Shown here: one piece after another, positions 38,894 through 47,632 of the stretch
Layout: each line of letters opens with the position of its first letter
Numbering within the stretch: position 1 is the stretch's first letter
Origin: CADEEL01 sp050246475
GTDB taxonomy: Bacteria > Pseudomonadota > Alphaproteobacteria > Caulobacterales > Aquidulcibacteraceae
DNA length: 64,000 nucleotides
Assembly: GCA_050246475.1 (NCBI GenBank)
Contig: JBFWVZ010000002.1
Span: 558,001 to 622,000 of the forward strand
Direction of reading: 5' to 3'
The notes under the pieces: model-generated
Seen by the model: the letters and a program-made list of their open reading frames with translations, nothing else
Told to the model about the DNA's origin: nothing
Databases searched by the model: none
Position numbers and translations under genes: made by a program

Positions 38894-41500
38894 ATGCGCC
38901 CTTCTTTGCCGCGCGCTCTGCGCGCCTTCGCACTCATCGCCGTTCTCGCCGCCGCCGGCCCGGCCGTCGCGCAGCGTCAATGGATCGACGATTATACGCG
39001 AGTCTCGCGCTATGAGATCGAGGTGGCGCCAAACGCGGAGGGCGGCACGTTCACCGGCACCGTGCGCGCGCACTTCTCAAACACCGTGGAGATGGCGACG
39101 CTCACTCTGAACGCGCTCGACATGCAGTTCTCCCGCGCGACCATCGACGGGCGCCCCGCGGCCGTGACGTTCGATGAGAATGCGCAAACCGCGACGCTCA
39201 CGCCCGCGCGCCCCATCCGCCCCGGCAATCACCGCGTCGAGATCGCTTATTCGGGGCGCATCTATGACGAGGCCTACGGCCTCTTCCGCGTCACCTATCA
39301 GGACGAGCGCGGCGAGCAGCGCATGCTCGCCACGCAATTCGAGCCGGGCGATGCGCGCCGTTTCGCGCCGATGTGGGATCAACCCAACCGCCGCGCGGTC
39401 TTTCAAGTGACGGTCGATGTGCCGGCAGGGCAAAACGCTGTCGGCAACATGCCCGTCGAGCGCACGACGCGGCTTTCCGGCGGCGCGCAGCGCATCCGTT
39501 TCCAGCCGACGCCCTCGATGCCGAGCTATCTCCTGTTCCTTGCCGTCGGGGACATCGAGCGCATCTCGATGGATGTGGACGGAGTCGATCTGGGCGTCGT
39601 CACGCGCCGTGGGCAAAGCGAACGCGGGCGCGTCGCGCTCGAATACGGCGCGGAATCGCTGCGGTGGTTCACCCAGTATTTCGGCATCCGCTATCCGCTT
39701 CCGAAGCTCGACATGATCGCGGTCCCCGGCGCGGGCGGCTTCGGCGCCATGGAGAATTGGGGCGCCATTCTCTATTTCGACCAATATCTCCTGCTCGACG
39801 CGGAGGCCTCCTCGGAGGCGGACCGCCGCAACGTCTTCGGCATCGTCGCGCACGAGATCGCGCACCAATGGTTCGGCAATCTCGTCACCATGGCGTGGTG
39901 GGACGATCTCTGGCTCAACGAAGGCTTCGCCTCCTGGATGGCCGCGAAAGCCGCCGAGGCGCTGCATCCGAACTGGTCGCCCTGGCTCGATGTGCTGACG
40001 GATTCGACCGCCTCTGCGATGGCGCTCGATTCCCGCGCCGGCACCCATCCCGTTGTGCAGACCGTCAACACCATCGACGAAGCCAACCTCGCGTTCGACG
40101 CCATCACCTACGACAAGGGCCTCTCCGTCATCCGCATGCTGGAAGCCTATGTGGGCGAAGAGAATTGGCGCAACGGCGTGCGCGCTTATTTGAACGGACA
40201 CTTGTACGGCAACGCAGCCACCGTGGATCTCTGGCGCGCCATTCAGGCCGCCTCCGGCCAGCCCGTGCTTGAAATCGCGCGCAGCTTCACGCGCCAGAAC
40301 GGCTTCCCCATCCTCACGGCGAGCGGCGAGAATTGCGGAACGAGCGGCCGCGTCGCGCTTACGCAGACGCGCTTCGCCATGGACGACGCCTCCCGCACCG
40401 GCGAGCGTTGGGAGATCCCGGTGATGGCGCGCCGCGTCGGCGGCGAGACGGTGCGCGCCGTGCTGCCCGCGCAGCCGAGCGCCGCGATGGACGTACCCGG
40501 CGCGTGCGACACCGCCTACATCCTCAACACCGGCCAAACCGGCTTCTTCCGCGTGCTCTACGATCGCTCGAATTTCACGCGCCTCGCCCAAGCGCTGCCA
40601 CGCCTCGATTCCGTCGATCAACTCGGCCTCTTGACCGATTACTGGGCCTTCGGCCGCAGCGGCCATGCGCCCTTCACCGATTATCTGGAGCTCGTCAGCC
40701 GCATTCCCGAGAACGCCGACGCCTATATCGCGCTCGACACCGCAGGCTCCATGCGCGCGTTCGCGAACTACGCGCGCGGGCGCCCAAGCGAAGAAGTCGT
40801 GCGCGCCTATGGCCGGCGCGTGCTCACGCCCTTCCTCAGTCGCGTCGGTTGGGAGACGCGCGCCAACGAAGCGCCCAACGATGCGCTCTTGAGAAGCACG
40901 CTCATCATCGCCTTGGGCGAATTGGGCGATGGCGCCGTCATCGAGGAAGCGCGCCGGCGCGTAGCGGCCTCCGCCGCGAACCCGCAGGCGCTTCCCGCCG
41001 CCATCCGCAACGCCGTGCTCACAGTCTATGCGCAGAACGCAACGCCGGCGCACTATGACGATCTCCTCGCCCGCGTCCGCGCCGCGCAGGATTTCGTCGA
41101 ACAGCGGCGCTTGTGGAACATCATCGCGCTCGCGCGCGATCCCGCGCTCGCGCAGCGCACGCTGCAACTGACGCTTGGCGAGACGATCCCACGCCAAATC
41201 CGCACGCAGGTCATCCAGAACGTGGCCTCGACGCATCCGCGCTTGGCCTGGGATTTCCTGGTCGCCAACCGCGCCGCGATCGAGACGCTGCTCGATCCGC
41301 TGCAGCGGCTTGAATATCCCCCAGGAATCGCCGCCGTCAGCGCCGATCCCGCCATCGCGGCGGAGCTAGAAGCCTATGCGCGCGATTTCCCCGCGGGCGC
41401 GCAGCCCACGGTGCAAGGCGCGGTCGCGCAGATCACGCTCCGCGCGCAAACCGTGCGCGAGCGCATGCCCGCCGTCGAAGCCTGGATCGCCGCGCGTTAA
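38894..41500 (+). CDS. M1-family metallo-aminopeptidase
   Basis: The 868-residue protein has a signal peptide (about 1-26, ending AVAQ), so it is periplasmic or secreted. The M1 hallmarks are GAMEN (284-288) for N-terminal recognition, HEIAH (320-324) and the third zinc ligand Glu343 in LNEGFASW. A C-terminal ERAP1-like helical domain follows (about 520-860). It removes N-terminal amino acids from peptides. GGAG lies before ATG 38894. It stands alone, divergent from the permease/FAH pair; a role in peptide feeding together with that permease is possible but only positional. Confidence 0.95.
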   Translation: MRPSLPRALRAFALIAVLAAAGPAVAQRQWIDDYTRVSRYEIEVAPNAEGGTFTGTVRAHFSNTVEMATLTLNALDMQFSRATIDGRPAAVTFDENAQTATLTPARPIRPGNHRVEIAYSGRIYDEAYGLFRVTYQDERGEQRMLATQFEPGDARRFAPMWDQPNRRAVFQVTVDVPAGQNAVGNMPVERTTRLSGGAQRIRFQPTPSMPSYLLFLAVGDIERISMDVDGVDLGVVTRRGQSERGRVALEYGAESLRWFTQYFGIRYPLPKLDMIAVPGAGGFGAMENWGAILYFDQYLLLDAEASSEADRRNVFGIVAHEIAHQWFGNLVTMAWWDDLWLNEGFASWMAAKAAEALHPNWSPWLDVLTDSTASAMALDSRAGTHPVVQTVNTIDEANLAFDAITYDKGLSVIRMLEAYVGEENWRNGVRAYLNGHLYGNAATVDLWRAIQAASGQPVLEIARSFTRQNGFPILTASGENCGTSGRVALTQTRFAMDDASRTGERWEIPVMARRVGGETVRAVLPAQPSAAMDVPGACDTAYILNTGQTGFFRVLYDRSNFTRLAQALPRLDSVDQLGLLTDYWAFGRSGHAPFTDYLELVSRIPENADAYIALDTAGSMRAFANYARGRPSEEVVRAYGRRVLTPFLSRVGWETRANEAPNDALLRSTLIIALGELGDGAVIEEARRRVAASAANPQALPAAIRNAVLTVYAQNATPAHYDDLLARVRAAQDFVEQRRLWNIIALARDPALAQRTLQLTLGETIPRQIRTQVIQNVASTHPRLAWDFLVANRAAIETLLDPLQRLEYPPGIAAVSADPAIAAELEAYARDFPAGAQPTVQGAVAQITLRAQTVRERMPAVEAWIAAR

Positions 41501-41660
41501 CCACGATGGGCTGACGAAATTCCGCTTTAAGCGTGCGGGGGGCCTTGTGCTTCGCCGCGCGGAGGCGGAACATCATCGTCCCTGACGGCCGAAGGCTGCG
41601 GGCAATTTCGGCGGCCTCCGCCGCGGGCGATCGCCGCCGCCATGGATGGTGGAGGTGTTG

Positions 41661-43658
41661 ATGGCCGCCCGCAAGACAGACAAGGTTCGCGCGATCGCTG
41701 TAGTCGGCCCGACTGGGTCGGGCAAAACAGCATTGATCAAAGCGTTGGAATCCGCCGCATCAGGGCGCGACGGCCAAGCGGGAGAGCCCGCGGGCCAATC
41801 CACTGAATTGAACATCGTCTCCATCGAATTCATGGACGATCGCTACGCCCTCATCGACACGCCCGGCGGCGTCGATTTCCAGGCCGAAGCCGATTTCGCC
41901 CTGCCCGCCATCGATCTGGCCCTCGTTGTGGCTGATCCCGAGCCGGATAAAGCCGGCCTCCTGCATCCGTTTCTGAAAGAGATCGAACGCCTGGGCATCC
42001 CCCGGGCGTTGTTCGTCAATAAGATCGACACCGCGCACGGGCGCGTGCGCGATCTCCTGGAAGCGCTGCAACCAGTCAGTTCGATCCCGCTCGTCGCGCG
42101 CCAGATTCCGATCTGGAAAGACGAGAAGGTCCAGGGCTTCGTCGATTTGGCGCTCGAGCGCGCCTTCATCTACCAGCCGGGCAAGCCCTCAGAACGCATC
42201 GACATCCCCGCCGATCTCGCCGAACGCGAAGTCGAAGCGCGCTTCCATATGCTGGAGCAGCTCGCCGATCACGACGACGCGCTGATGGAGCAATTGCTGA
42301 GCGACGTGACGCCGAGCCAGGATTCCGTCTTCGCCGATCTCGTGCGCGAGACGAAGGAAGGCCTGATCGCGCCCGTCTTCTTCGGTTGTGCGACCCAGGG
42401 CTTCGGCGTGCGCCGCTTGCTCAAGGCGCTCCGCCACGACACGCCCGAGCCTGAAGCCGCCGCCGCCCGCTTGGGGCTTGAAGGCCCCGGCGCCTACGTG
42501 ATGAAGATTTCCCACGCGGGCCAAGCCGGCAAACTCGCTTACGCACGCGCGTTCGGCGGCGCGTTGTCGGACGGCGTCGAGTTCGCGTTGTCGGACGGCA
42601 ATCGCGGCCGCGCCGGCGCCCTCTTCGCCGTCAACGGCGCGCAAACCAAGAAGGTCTCGAAAGTTGATGAGGGCGACGTGCTCGCGATCGGCAAGCTCGA
42701 TCCCGTCGCCGCGGGCGACGTTCTCTCAACGGGCGCTTCCTCGCCGGAAGCGCGCGTCGCGCCGTTGCCGCGCTTCCCCGTCTATCAGCTCGCCATCGCT
42801 ACTAAGGATCGGAAAGACGATGTCCGTCTCTCCGGCGCGCTGACGAAACTGGCGGAGGAAGATCCCGGCCTCGCCATCCATCACGATCAGGACAGCCACG
42901 AGATCGTGCTGCACGGCCAAGGAGATTCGCATCTCCGCATCGTGCTCGATCGCTTGCGCAAGCGCTTCAATGTCGATGTCTCAACCGCGCGGCCCTCGAC
43001 GCCCTACAAGGAGACGATCCGCAAAAGCGCCACCCAACGCGGCCGGCACAAGAAGCAAACCGGCGGCCACGGCCAGTTCGGCGATTGCGTCATCGAAGTG
43101 CGCCCGCTCGCGCGCGGCGAAGGCTTCCAATTCGTCGATAAGATCACCGGCGGCGCCATTCCGCGCCAATGGATTCCGGCGGTCGAGGACGGCGTGAAGG
43201 ACGCGATGGAAAAAGGCCCGCTCGGCCACCCGGTCGTCGATGTCGCGGTCAACCTGATCGACGGCAGCTATCACACGGTCGATTCCTCGGAAATGGCGTT
43301 CCGGACAGCCGGGCGCATCGGCATGAGCGAAGCTCTGGCCGCGTGCGATCCCGTTCTCTTGGAGCCGATCGAGAAGCTCACGATCTTCACCCCCAATTCC
43401 GGCACGCCGCGCATCAATTCCGCGGTGTCGAGCCGCAACGGGCAGATTCTGGGCTTCGAGGCGCGCGCCGATTGGCCGGGCTGGGACAAGATTGAAGTCT
43501 ATCTTCCGCATGCGGAGCGTCAGGACTTCATCACCGAGCTCCGCTCGATGACGCAGGGCCTCGCCACCTTCGAAAGCACGTTCGATCACATGGTTGAAGT
43601 CACCGGGCGGCGCGCCGAGGACGTGCAGAAGAAGACGGCGGCAAAGAACGCGGCTTGA
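41661..43658 (+). CDS. Elongation factor G-like GTPase (FusA2-like), degenerate G domain
   Basis: The 665-residue protein keeps EF-G domains II-V (PYKETIRKSATQRGRHKKQTGGHGQFGDCVIEV, then TGGAIPRQWIPAVEDGVKDAMEKG and GRIGMSEAL). The G domain is shortened: G1 is GPTGSGKT (16-23), the switch I/G2 region is nearly absent, and G3 reads DTPGGVDF (66-73) with Gly in place of the catalytic His of DTPGHVDF. G4 NKID (120-123) is intact. It is thus probably not the main translocase. GGAGG lies 5 nt before ATG 41661, better than the in-frame ATG 41646. Related EF-G-like proteins occur in other alphaproteobacteria and actinobacteria; their function is unclear. Confidence 0.92.
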   Translation: MAARKTDKVRAIAVVGPTGSGKTALIKALESAASGRDGQAGEPAGQSTELNIVSIEFMDDRYALIDTPGGVDFQAEADFALPAIDLALVVADPEPDKAGLLHPFLKEIERLGIPRALFVNKIDTAHGRVRDLLEALQPVSSIPLVARQIPIWKDEKVQGFVDLALERAFIYQPGKPSERIDIPADLAEREVEARFHMLEQLADHDDALMEQLLSDVTPSQDSVFADLVRETKEGLIAPVFFGCATQGFGVRRLLKALRHDTPEPEAAAARLGLEGPGAYVMKISHAGQAGKLAYARAFGGALSDGVEFALSDGNRGRAGALFAVNGAQTKKVSKVDEGDVLAIGKLDPVAAGDVLSTGASSPEARVAPLPRFPVYQLAIATKDRKDDVRLSGALTKLAEEDPGLAIHHDQDSHEIVLHGQGDSHLRIVLDRLRKRFNVDVSTARPSTPYKETIRKSATQRGRHKKQTGGHGQFGDCVIEVRPLARGEGFQFVDKITGGAIPRQWIPAVEDGVKDAMEKGPLGHPVVDVAVNLIDGSYHTVDSSEMAFRTAGRIGMSEALAACDPVLLEPIEKLTIFTPNSGTPRINSAVSSRNGQILGFEARADWPGWDKIEVYLPHAERQDFITELRSMTQGLATFESTFDHMVEVTGRRAEDVQKKTAAKNAA

Positions 43659-43664
43659 TCGTCT

Positions 43665-43778
43665 CCCCTCTCCCGCGCCAGCGGGAGAGGGGCCGGGGGT
43701 GAGGGCATCGCAAAACTTGCCGATTCTCACGCACCGGCCTTGCCTCACCCAACCCTCTCCCGCTGGCGCGGGAGAGGG
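43665..43778. repeat. Head-to-head REP/BIME-like palindrome pair (copy 2)
   Basis: The left element is CCCCTCTCCCGC (43665-43676), loop GCCA, GCGGGAGAGGGG (43681-43692). The right one is CCCTCTCCCGC (43753-43763), loop TGGC, GCGGGAGAGGG (43768-43778), followed by CTTTT. The loops GCCA and TGGC are reverse complements, so the two copies are oppositely oriented, as in BIMEs. The same pair occurs at 12017-12153. The second hairpin plus T-run could also terminate the EF-G-like transcript. Confidence 0.88.
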
Positions 43779-43833
43779 CTTTTGTTACGCAGCGTGCTTT
43801 GCGCTTTCGCTCAAACCGCACTAGCTCCCGCAC

Positions 43834-44946
43834 ATGGATTTTGACGTTGACGTCCTCATCGCCGGCGCGGGCGTGGCGGGCCTATCCGCCGCCTGCGCGC
43901 TGGCGAGGCGCGGGAAGAGCGTCATCGTCGTTGAGCGCGAAGCCCGCATCGGCCAAGGCGTCTCATCGCGCAATTCCGAAGTCATCCACGCCGGCATCCA
44001 CTATCCGCCGGGATCGCTGAAAGCCCGCCTCTGCCTCGAAGGCCGCCGCGCGCTCTACGATTTCCTCCCCGCGCACGGCGTCGCGTTCGACAAATGCGAG
44101 AAACTGATCGTCGCCACGGAAGAAAGCGAAGTCCTTGGCGTCGAGGGCCTGCATCAGCGCGGCGTGGAGAACGGCGTTGAAGGCATGCGCATGCTCTCCG
44201 CCGCCGAAGCCAAGGCGCTCGAGCCCGAACTTCACTGCGCCGCAGCGCTCCTCTCTTCCGAGAGCGGCATCATGGACGCACACGGCTTTCTCCTGGCGTT
44301 GCAGGGCGAGATTGAGAGCGCTGGCGGCGCGATCGCCCTCAATGCGCCTTTCGAAGGCGCAACGCCGCTTGCCGAAGGTTTCGCAATCCGCATCGGCGGC
44401 GAAAGCCCAATGAGCTTGAACGCGCGCCAACTCGTCATCGCCGCGGGCCTCGGCGCGCAAGTCTGCGCGCGTTCAATCGAGGGCTTCCCAGCGGCGCACA
44501 TCCCCCCGCTTCACTTCGGCAAGGGCAATTATTTCGCGCTCTCGGGCCGCGCCCCGTTCAAGCGCCTGATCTACCCCCCGCCCATCCCCGGCGCGCTCGG
44601 CATCCACTACAAGCGCGACCTGGGCGGGCGCGCGCACTTCGGCCCCGATCTCGAATATGTGGAGCATGAGGATTATCGCGTGAACGAAGGCCGCATCGGC
44701 TTCTTCTACGATACCGTCCGCCGCTTCTGGCCCGCGCTGCCCGATGGCGCGCTCTCCCCCGACTACGCCGGCATCCGCCCGAAGCTCCACGGCGCGGGCG
44801 AACCGCAGGACGATTTCGTGCTGATGGGATCGTCCGTGCACGGATTGCCAGGCCTCGTGGCGCATTTCGGCATCGAAAGCCCTGGCCTCACCGCGTCGCT
44901 CGCCATCGGCGAAGAAACCGCGCGTATGCTCGAAAGCGAAACCTGA
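43834..44946 (+). CDS. FAD-dependent oxidoreductase (L-2-hydroxyglutarate dehydrogenase-like, DAO family)
   Basis: The 370-residue protein starts with a Rossmann FAD motif (VLIAGAGVAGLSAACALARRGKSVIVVERE). It has SSRNSEVIHAGIHYPPGSLKARLC, which is the signature of the LhgO/L2HGDH group, and a C-terminal FAD segment GLVAHFGIESPGLTASLAIGE. The expected reaction is oxidation of an L-2-hydroxy acid; the exact substrate is inferred from the family only. No clear Shine-Dalgarno precedes ATG 43834. The stop overlaps the GH13 gene start (TGATG). Confidence 0.9.
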   Translation: MDFDVDVLIAGAGVAGLSAACALARRGKSVIVVEREARIGQGVSSRNSEVIHAGIHYPPGSLKARLCLEGRRALYDFLPAHGVAFDKCEKLIVATEESEVLGVEGLHQRGVENGVEGMRMLSAAEAKALEPELHCAAALLSSESGIMDAHGFLLALQGEIESAGGAIALNAPFEGATPLAEGFAIRIGGESPMSLNARQLVIAAGLGAQVCARSIEGFPAAHIPPLHFGKGNYFALSGRAPFKRLIYPPPIPGALGIHYKRDLGGRAHFGPDLEYVEHEDYRVNEGRIGFFYDTVRRFWPALPDGALSPDYAGIRPKLHGAGEPQDDFVLMGSSVHGLPGLVAHFGIESPGLTASLAIGEETARMLESET

Positions 44947-46526
44947 TGTGGTGGAAGGGCGGCGTCCTCTATCAGATCTATCCGCGCAGCTTCAAAGACG
45001 CGTCGGGCGACGGCGTCGGCGATCTCAAAGGCATCATCGAGAAGCTCGATTACGTCGCAAGTCTCGGCGTCGACGGCATCTGGCTTTCGCCCTTCTTCAC
45101 CTCGCCGATGAAGGATTTCGGCTACGACGTCGCGAACTACACCGATGTCGATCCGCTGTTCGGCACGCTCGCGGATTTCGATGCGCTTCTGGCGCGCGCC
45201 CACGCGCTTGGCCTCAAAGTCATCATCGATCAGGTCTATTCGCACTCATCGGACGAGCACCCGTGGTTCAAGGAAAGCCGCCAAAGCCGCGACAATCCGA
45301 AAGCCGATTGGTACGTCTGGGCCGACGCGAAGCCGGACGGCTCGCCGCCCAACAATTGGCAAGGCATGTTCGGCGGAACCGCGTGGGAGTGGGACGCGCG
45401 CCGGCGCCAATATTATCTGCACAATTTTCTGATCGAGCAGCCCGATCTCAACGTCCGCAATCCCGATGTTCAAGATGCGCTCTTGAACGTCGCGCGTTTC
45501 TGGCTCGATCGCGGCGTCGATGGGTTTCGCCTCGATGTCGTGAATTTCTTCGTCCAGGACGCGCAGCTCAGGGACAATCCCGCGATCCCGCACGCCAAGC
45601 CGCCGGCCCGCCCTCTCCAATTCCAACGCCATCTCTACGATCGCTCCCAGCCCGAAACGCTCGATTTCATCGCCCGCCTGCGCGCGCTAACCGACAGCTA
45701 CGACGCGCGCATGATGGTCGGCGAAATCGAGGATGAGGAGCCGCTGCGGCGCCAGCTTGAATACACCGACGGCCCCAATCGTCTGCATACGGCCTATTCC
45801 TTCTTCCTGCTGCGCATCCGCGAAGCAACGCCCGCCGCCTTCATCGCGGCGATGCAAGGCTGGGAGGACGCGCAAGGCTGGCCCTCCTGGAGCCTCTCCA
45901 ATCACGACGTGCCGCGCTTCGCCTCCCGCCTTGCGGGCGACGATCCCGGGCGCGTGCGCCAACTCATGGCGATCCTTTTGTCGTTGCGCGGCACGATCTT
46001 TCTCTATCAGGGCGATGAACTGGGCCTCCCCGACGCGCACGTGCCCTTCGAAAAACTCCGCGACCCAGAAGCGATCCGCTTCTGGCCCAAGGGCGTCGGG
46101 CGCGACGGCGCGCGCACGCCGATGCCATGGTCCGTGGACGGAGGGTTTTCCCGATCTTCCGAATCCTGGCTCCCCATCGATCCGCGCCACACGCAAATCT
46201 CCGCCGACGCGCAAGAGAACGAGCCAAACTCCATGCTCGCTTTCACGCGCGGCCTCATCGCGCTGCGCAGCAAGCTTGCCGCGCTCCGCGAAGGCGCATG
46301 GCGCGCGCTTGAAGCGCCTGCGCACATCCTCGCCTACGAACGCGCGACGCAAGATGAGCGCGTGCTGTGCATCTTCAACATGAGCGGCGCGCCCGCGCGC
46401 TTCACGCACGATCTCTTTGCCGATTCCGCCCTCCTCCCCACCGGCCTAGCCGCCAAGTTCGAGAACGGCGCGCTCGATCTCGAAGCATGGGGCGGCGCGT
46501 GGCTGCTCCTCCCTGGCGTAAGCTAG
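44946..46526 (+). CDS. GH13 alpha-glucosidase
   Basis: The 526-residue protein has the GH13 TIM barrel and catalytic residues in order: DVANYTDVDP (region I side), nucleophile Asp197 in GFRLDVVN, acid/base Glu260 in VGEIEDEE, and Asp321 in SLSNHDVPRF. The N-terminal GDGVGDLKGI segment is the usual calcium-binding loop. No signal peptide is seen, so it is cytoplasmic. The pattern fits oligo-1,6-glucosidase/alpha-glucosidase subfamilies. It overlaps the FAD oxidoreductase stop (TGATG); the pairing with that enzyme is unusual and its meaning unknown. Confidence 0.93.
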   Translation: MWWKGGVLYQIYPRSFKDASGDGVGDLKGIIEKLDYVASLGVDGIWLSPFFTSPMKDFGYDVANYTDVDPLFGTLADFDALLARAHALGLKVIIDQVYSHSSDEHPWFKESRQSRDNPKADWYVWADAKPDGSPPNNWQGMFGGTAWEWDARRRQYYLHNFLIEQPDLNVRNPDVQDALLNVARFWLDRGVDGFRLDVVNFFVQDAQLRDNPAIPHAKPPARPLQFQRHLYDRSQPETLDFIARLRALTDSYDARMMVGEIEDEEPLRRQLEYTDGPNRLHTAYSFFLLRIREATPAAFIAAMQGWEDAQGWPSWSLSNHDVPRFASRLAGDDPGRVRQLMAILLSLRGTIFLYQGDELGLPDAHVPFEKLRDPEAIRFWPKGVGRDGARTPMPWSVDGGFSRSSESWLPIDPRHTQISADAQENEPNSMLAFTRGLIALRSKLAALREGAWRALEAPAHILAYERATQDERVLCIFNMSGAPARFTHDLFADSALLPTGLAAKFENGALDLEAWGGAWLLLPGVS

Positions 46527-46567
46527 AGGCTTCTGCTTTGATCGGGCGTTCGCGGGAGGGAATCATC

Positions 46568-47011
46568 ATGACGACGCTGCAATCCGCCGCTCTTGGCGCG
46601 CTCATTCTGCTTGGCGGCTGTTCGAGCCTCCCCTTCGCCGGGGGTGAGGAAGCGCCGGCGCGCCCCGCATGCGCGGCGCAAAGCGTGACGGTCTATTTTC
46701 AGCCGGACAGCGAGGCGCTTCCTGCAACGGCGCAGCCGATCGTGCGCCAAGCCGTCGAGATCGTGGAGGCCTGCCGCGCGCAAGGCGGCGATCTGGTGAT
46801 GGCCACGATCCATGCATTCCCGGATGAAGGCGAAACCGGCGAGCAGGCCGAACGCGCCGCCGTCAGCCGCGCCGAGACGGTGCTGCGCGGGCTGATCGAA
46901 GCCGGCATGCCGGCCGATCGCGTGCGTGGAATCTATGCGCCGAACGCGCCGGAGAACGCCCCCGATCAGGTCATGCGCCGCCGCGCGGACATCGCACTGG
47001 AAATGCGCTAG
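46568..47011 (+). CDS. OmpA-like-domain lipoprotein
   Basis: The 147-residue protein has a lipoprotein signal (LILLGGCSS, lipobox Cys about residue 18) followed by a short OmpA-like fold: SVTVYFQPDSEALPATAQPIVRQAV at the start, and VSRAETVLRGLIEAGMPADRVRG and MRRRADIAL later. The NxxLSxxRA peptidoglycan signature of canonical OmpA is weak here. GGGAGG lies before ATG 46568. A longer open frame from 46367 overlaps GH13 and was rejected. It begins a run of three small exported-protein genes. Confidence 0.82.
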   Translation: MTTLQSAALGALILLGGCSSLPFAGGEEAPARPACAAQSVTVYFQPDSEALPATAQPIVRQAVEIVEACRAQGGDLVMATIHAFPDEGETGEQAERAAVSRAETVLRGLIEAGMPADRVRGIYAPNAPENAPDQVMRRRADIALEMR

Positions 47012-47094
47012 GCACGGCGAATAGCCTCGCGCGCGCCGCATTGGCGCCGCGAACGCAAGGCCCCGTCGCTTCGGGCAGAACAAGAGGGAATCGC

Positions 47095-47595
47095 ATGAGA
47101 GCCGCCGTCATCTTCGCCGCCCTGGCCTTGAGCGCATGCGGCGGCGGGCCGAGCCGCGGCCCCGTTGGCGCGCCGCCGCCGACGCAAACGATCGCGCCCG
47201 AAGCGATGCTCTATTACGAGTTCGACGCCAACCGCGACCGCATCGTCGAACGCGCGGAGCTCGAGGCCGGCATCGGCGCGGCATGGAGCGAAGCGGCCGG
47301 CGATCAAGCCGCGATCGGCCAGCTCGCGATCCGCGAATGGCTGCATCGCGTGCTGGGCGCGGACGGCTTCGCGTTTTCTCCCACGAGCTTCGACGCCGAT
47401 TTCAACGGCACCGTAACGCGCGAGGAATTCGCCGCCGAACTCAACGAGAGCTTCGATCGTCTGGATTCGGACAATGACGGACGCCTGACGCGCGCCGAGT
47501 TCGTCTCGCGGCGCGGGCGCGTCGATCCGGCCATGCCGCCGCCGCAGCGCAACGACAATCAGCAGCCGCCTGGCGCGCCCCCGCCCGGAAGGTGA
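47095..47595 (+). CDS. EF-hand lipoprotein
   Basis: The 166-residue product has a lipoprotein signal (ALALSACGGG) and at least three EF-hand-like loops: DANRDRIVERAE, DADFNGTVTREE and DSDNDGRLTRAE, each with acidic positions 1, 3, 5 and a terminal Glu. The C-terminus is Pro/Gln-rich. Calcium binding at the cell surface or periplasm is likely. AGAGGGA lies before ATG 47095, which is preferred over an in-frame codon at 47041. Confidence 0.85.
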   Translation: MRAAVIFAALALSACGGGPSRGPVGAPPPTQTIAPEAMLYYEFDANRDRIVERAELEAGIGAAWSEAAGDQAAIGQLAIREWLHRVLGADGFAFSPTSFDADFNGTVTREEFAAELNESFDRLDSDNDGRLTRAEFVSRRGRVDPAMPPPQRNDNQQPPGAPPPGR

Positions 47596-47632
47596 TAGAA
47601 GAGCCGCCTAGATACCAAGGGTGGAGGCGGCC

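Noticed and set aside
39077..41236. 719-codon minus-strand open frame opposite the M1 peptidase
   Set aside because: The composition is typical of an antisense shadow; the plus strand encodes an intact peptidase with all catalytic motifs.
12017..43778. CRISPR-like reading of the repeated CTCTCCCGC elements
   Set aside because: Only two pairs exist, far apart, each palindromic and oppositely oriented; there are no regular spacers and no cas genes.
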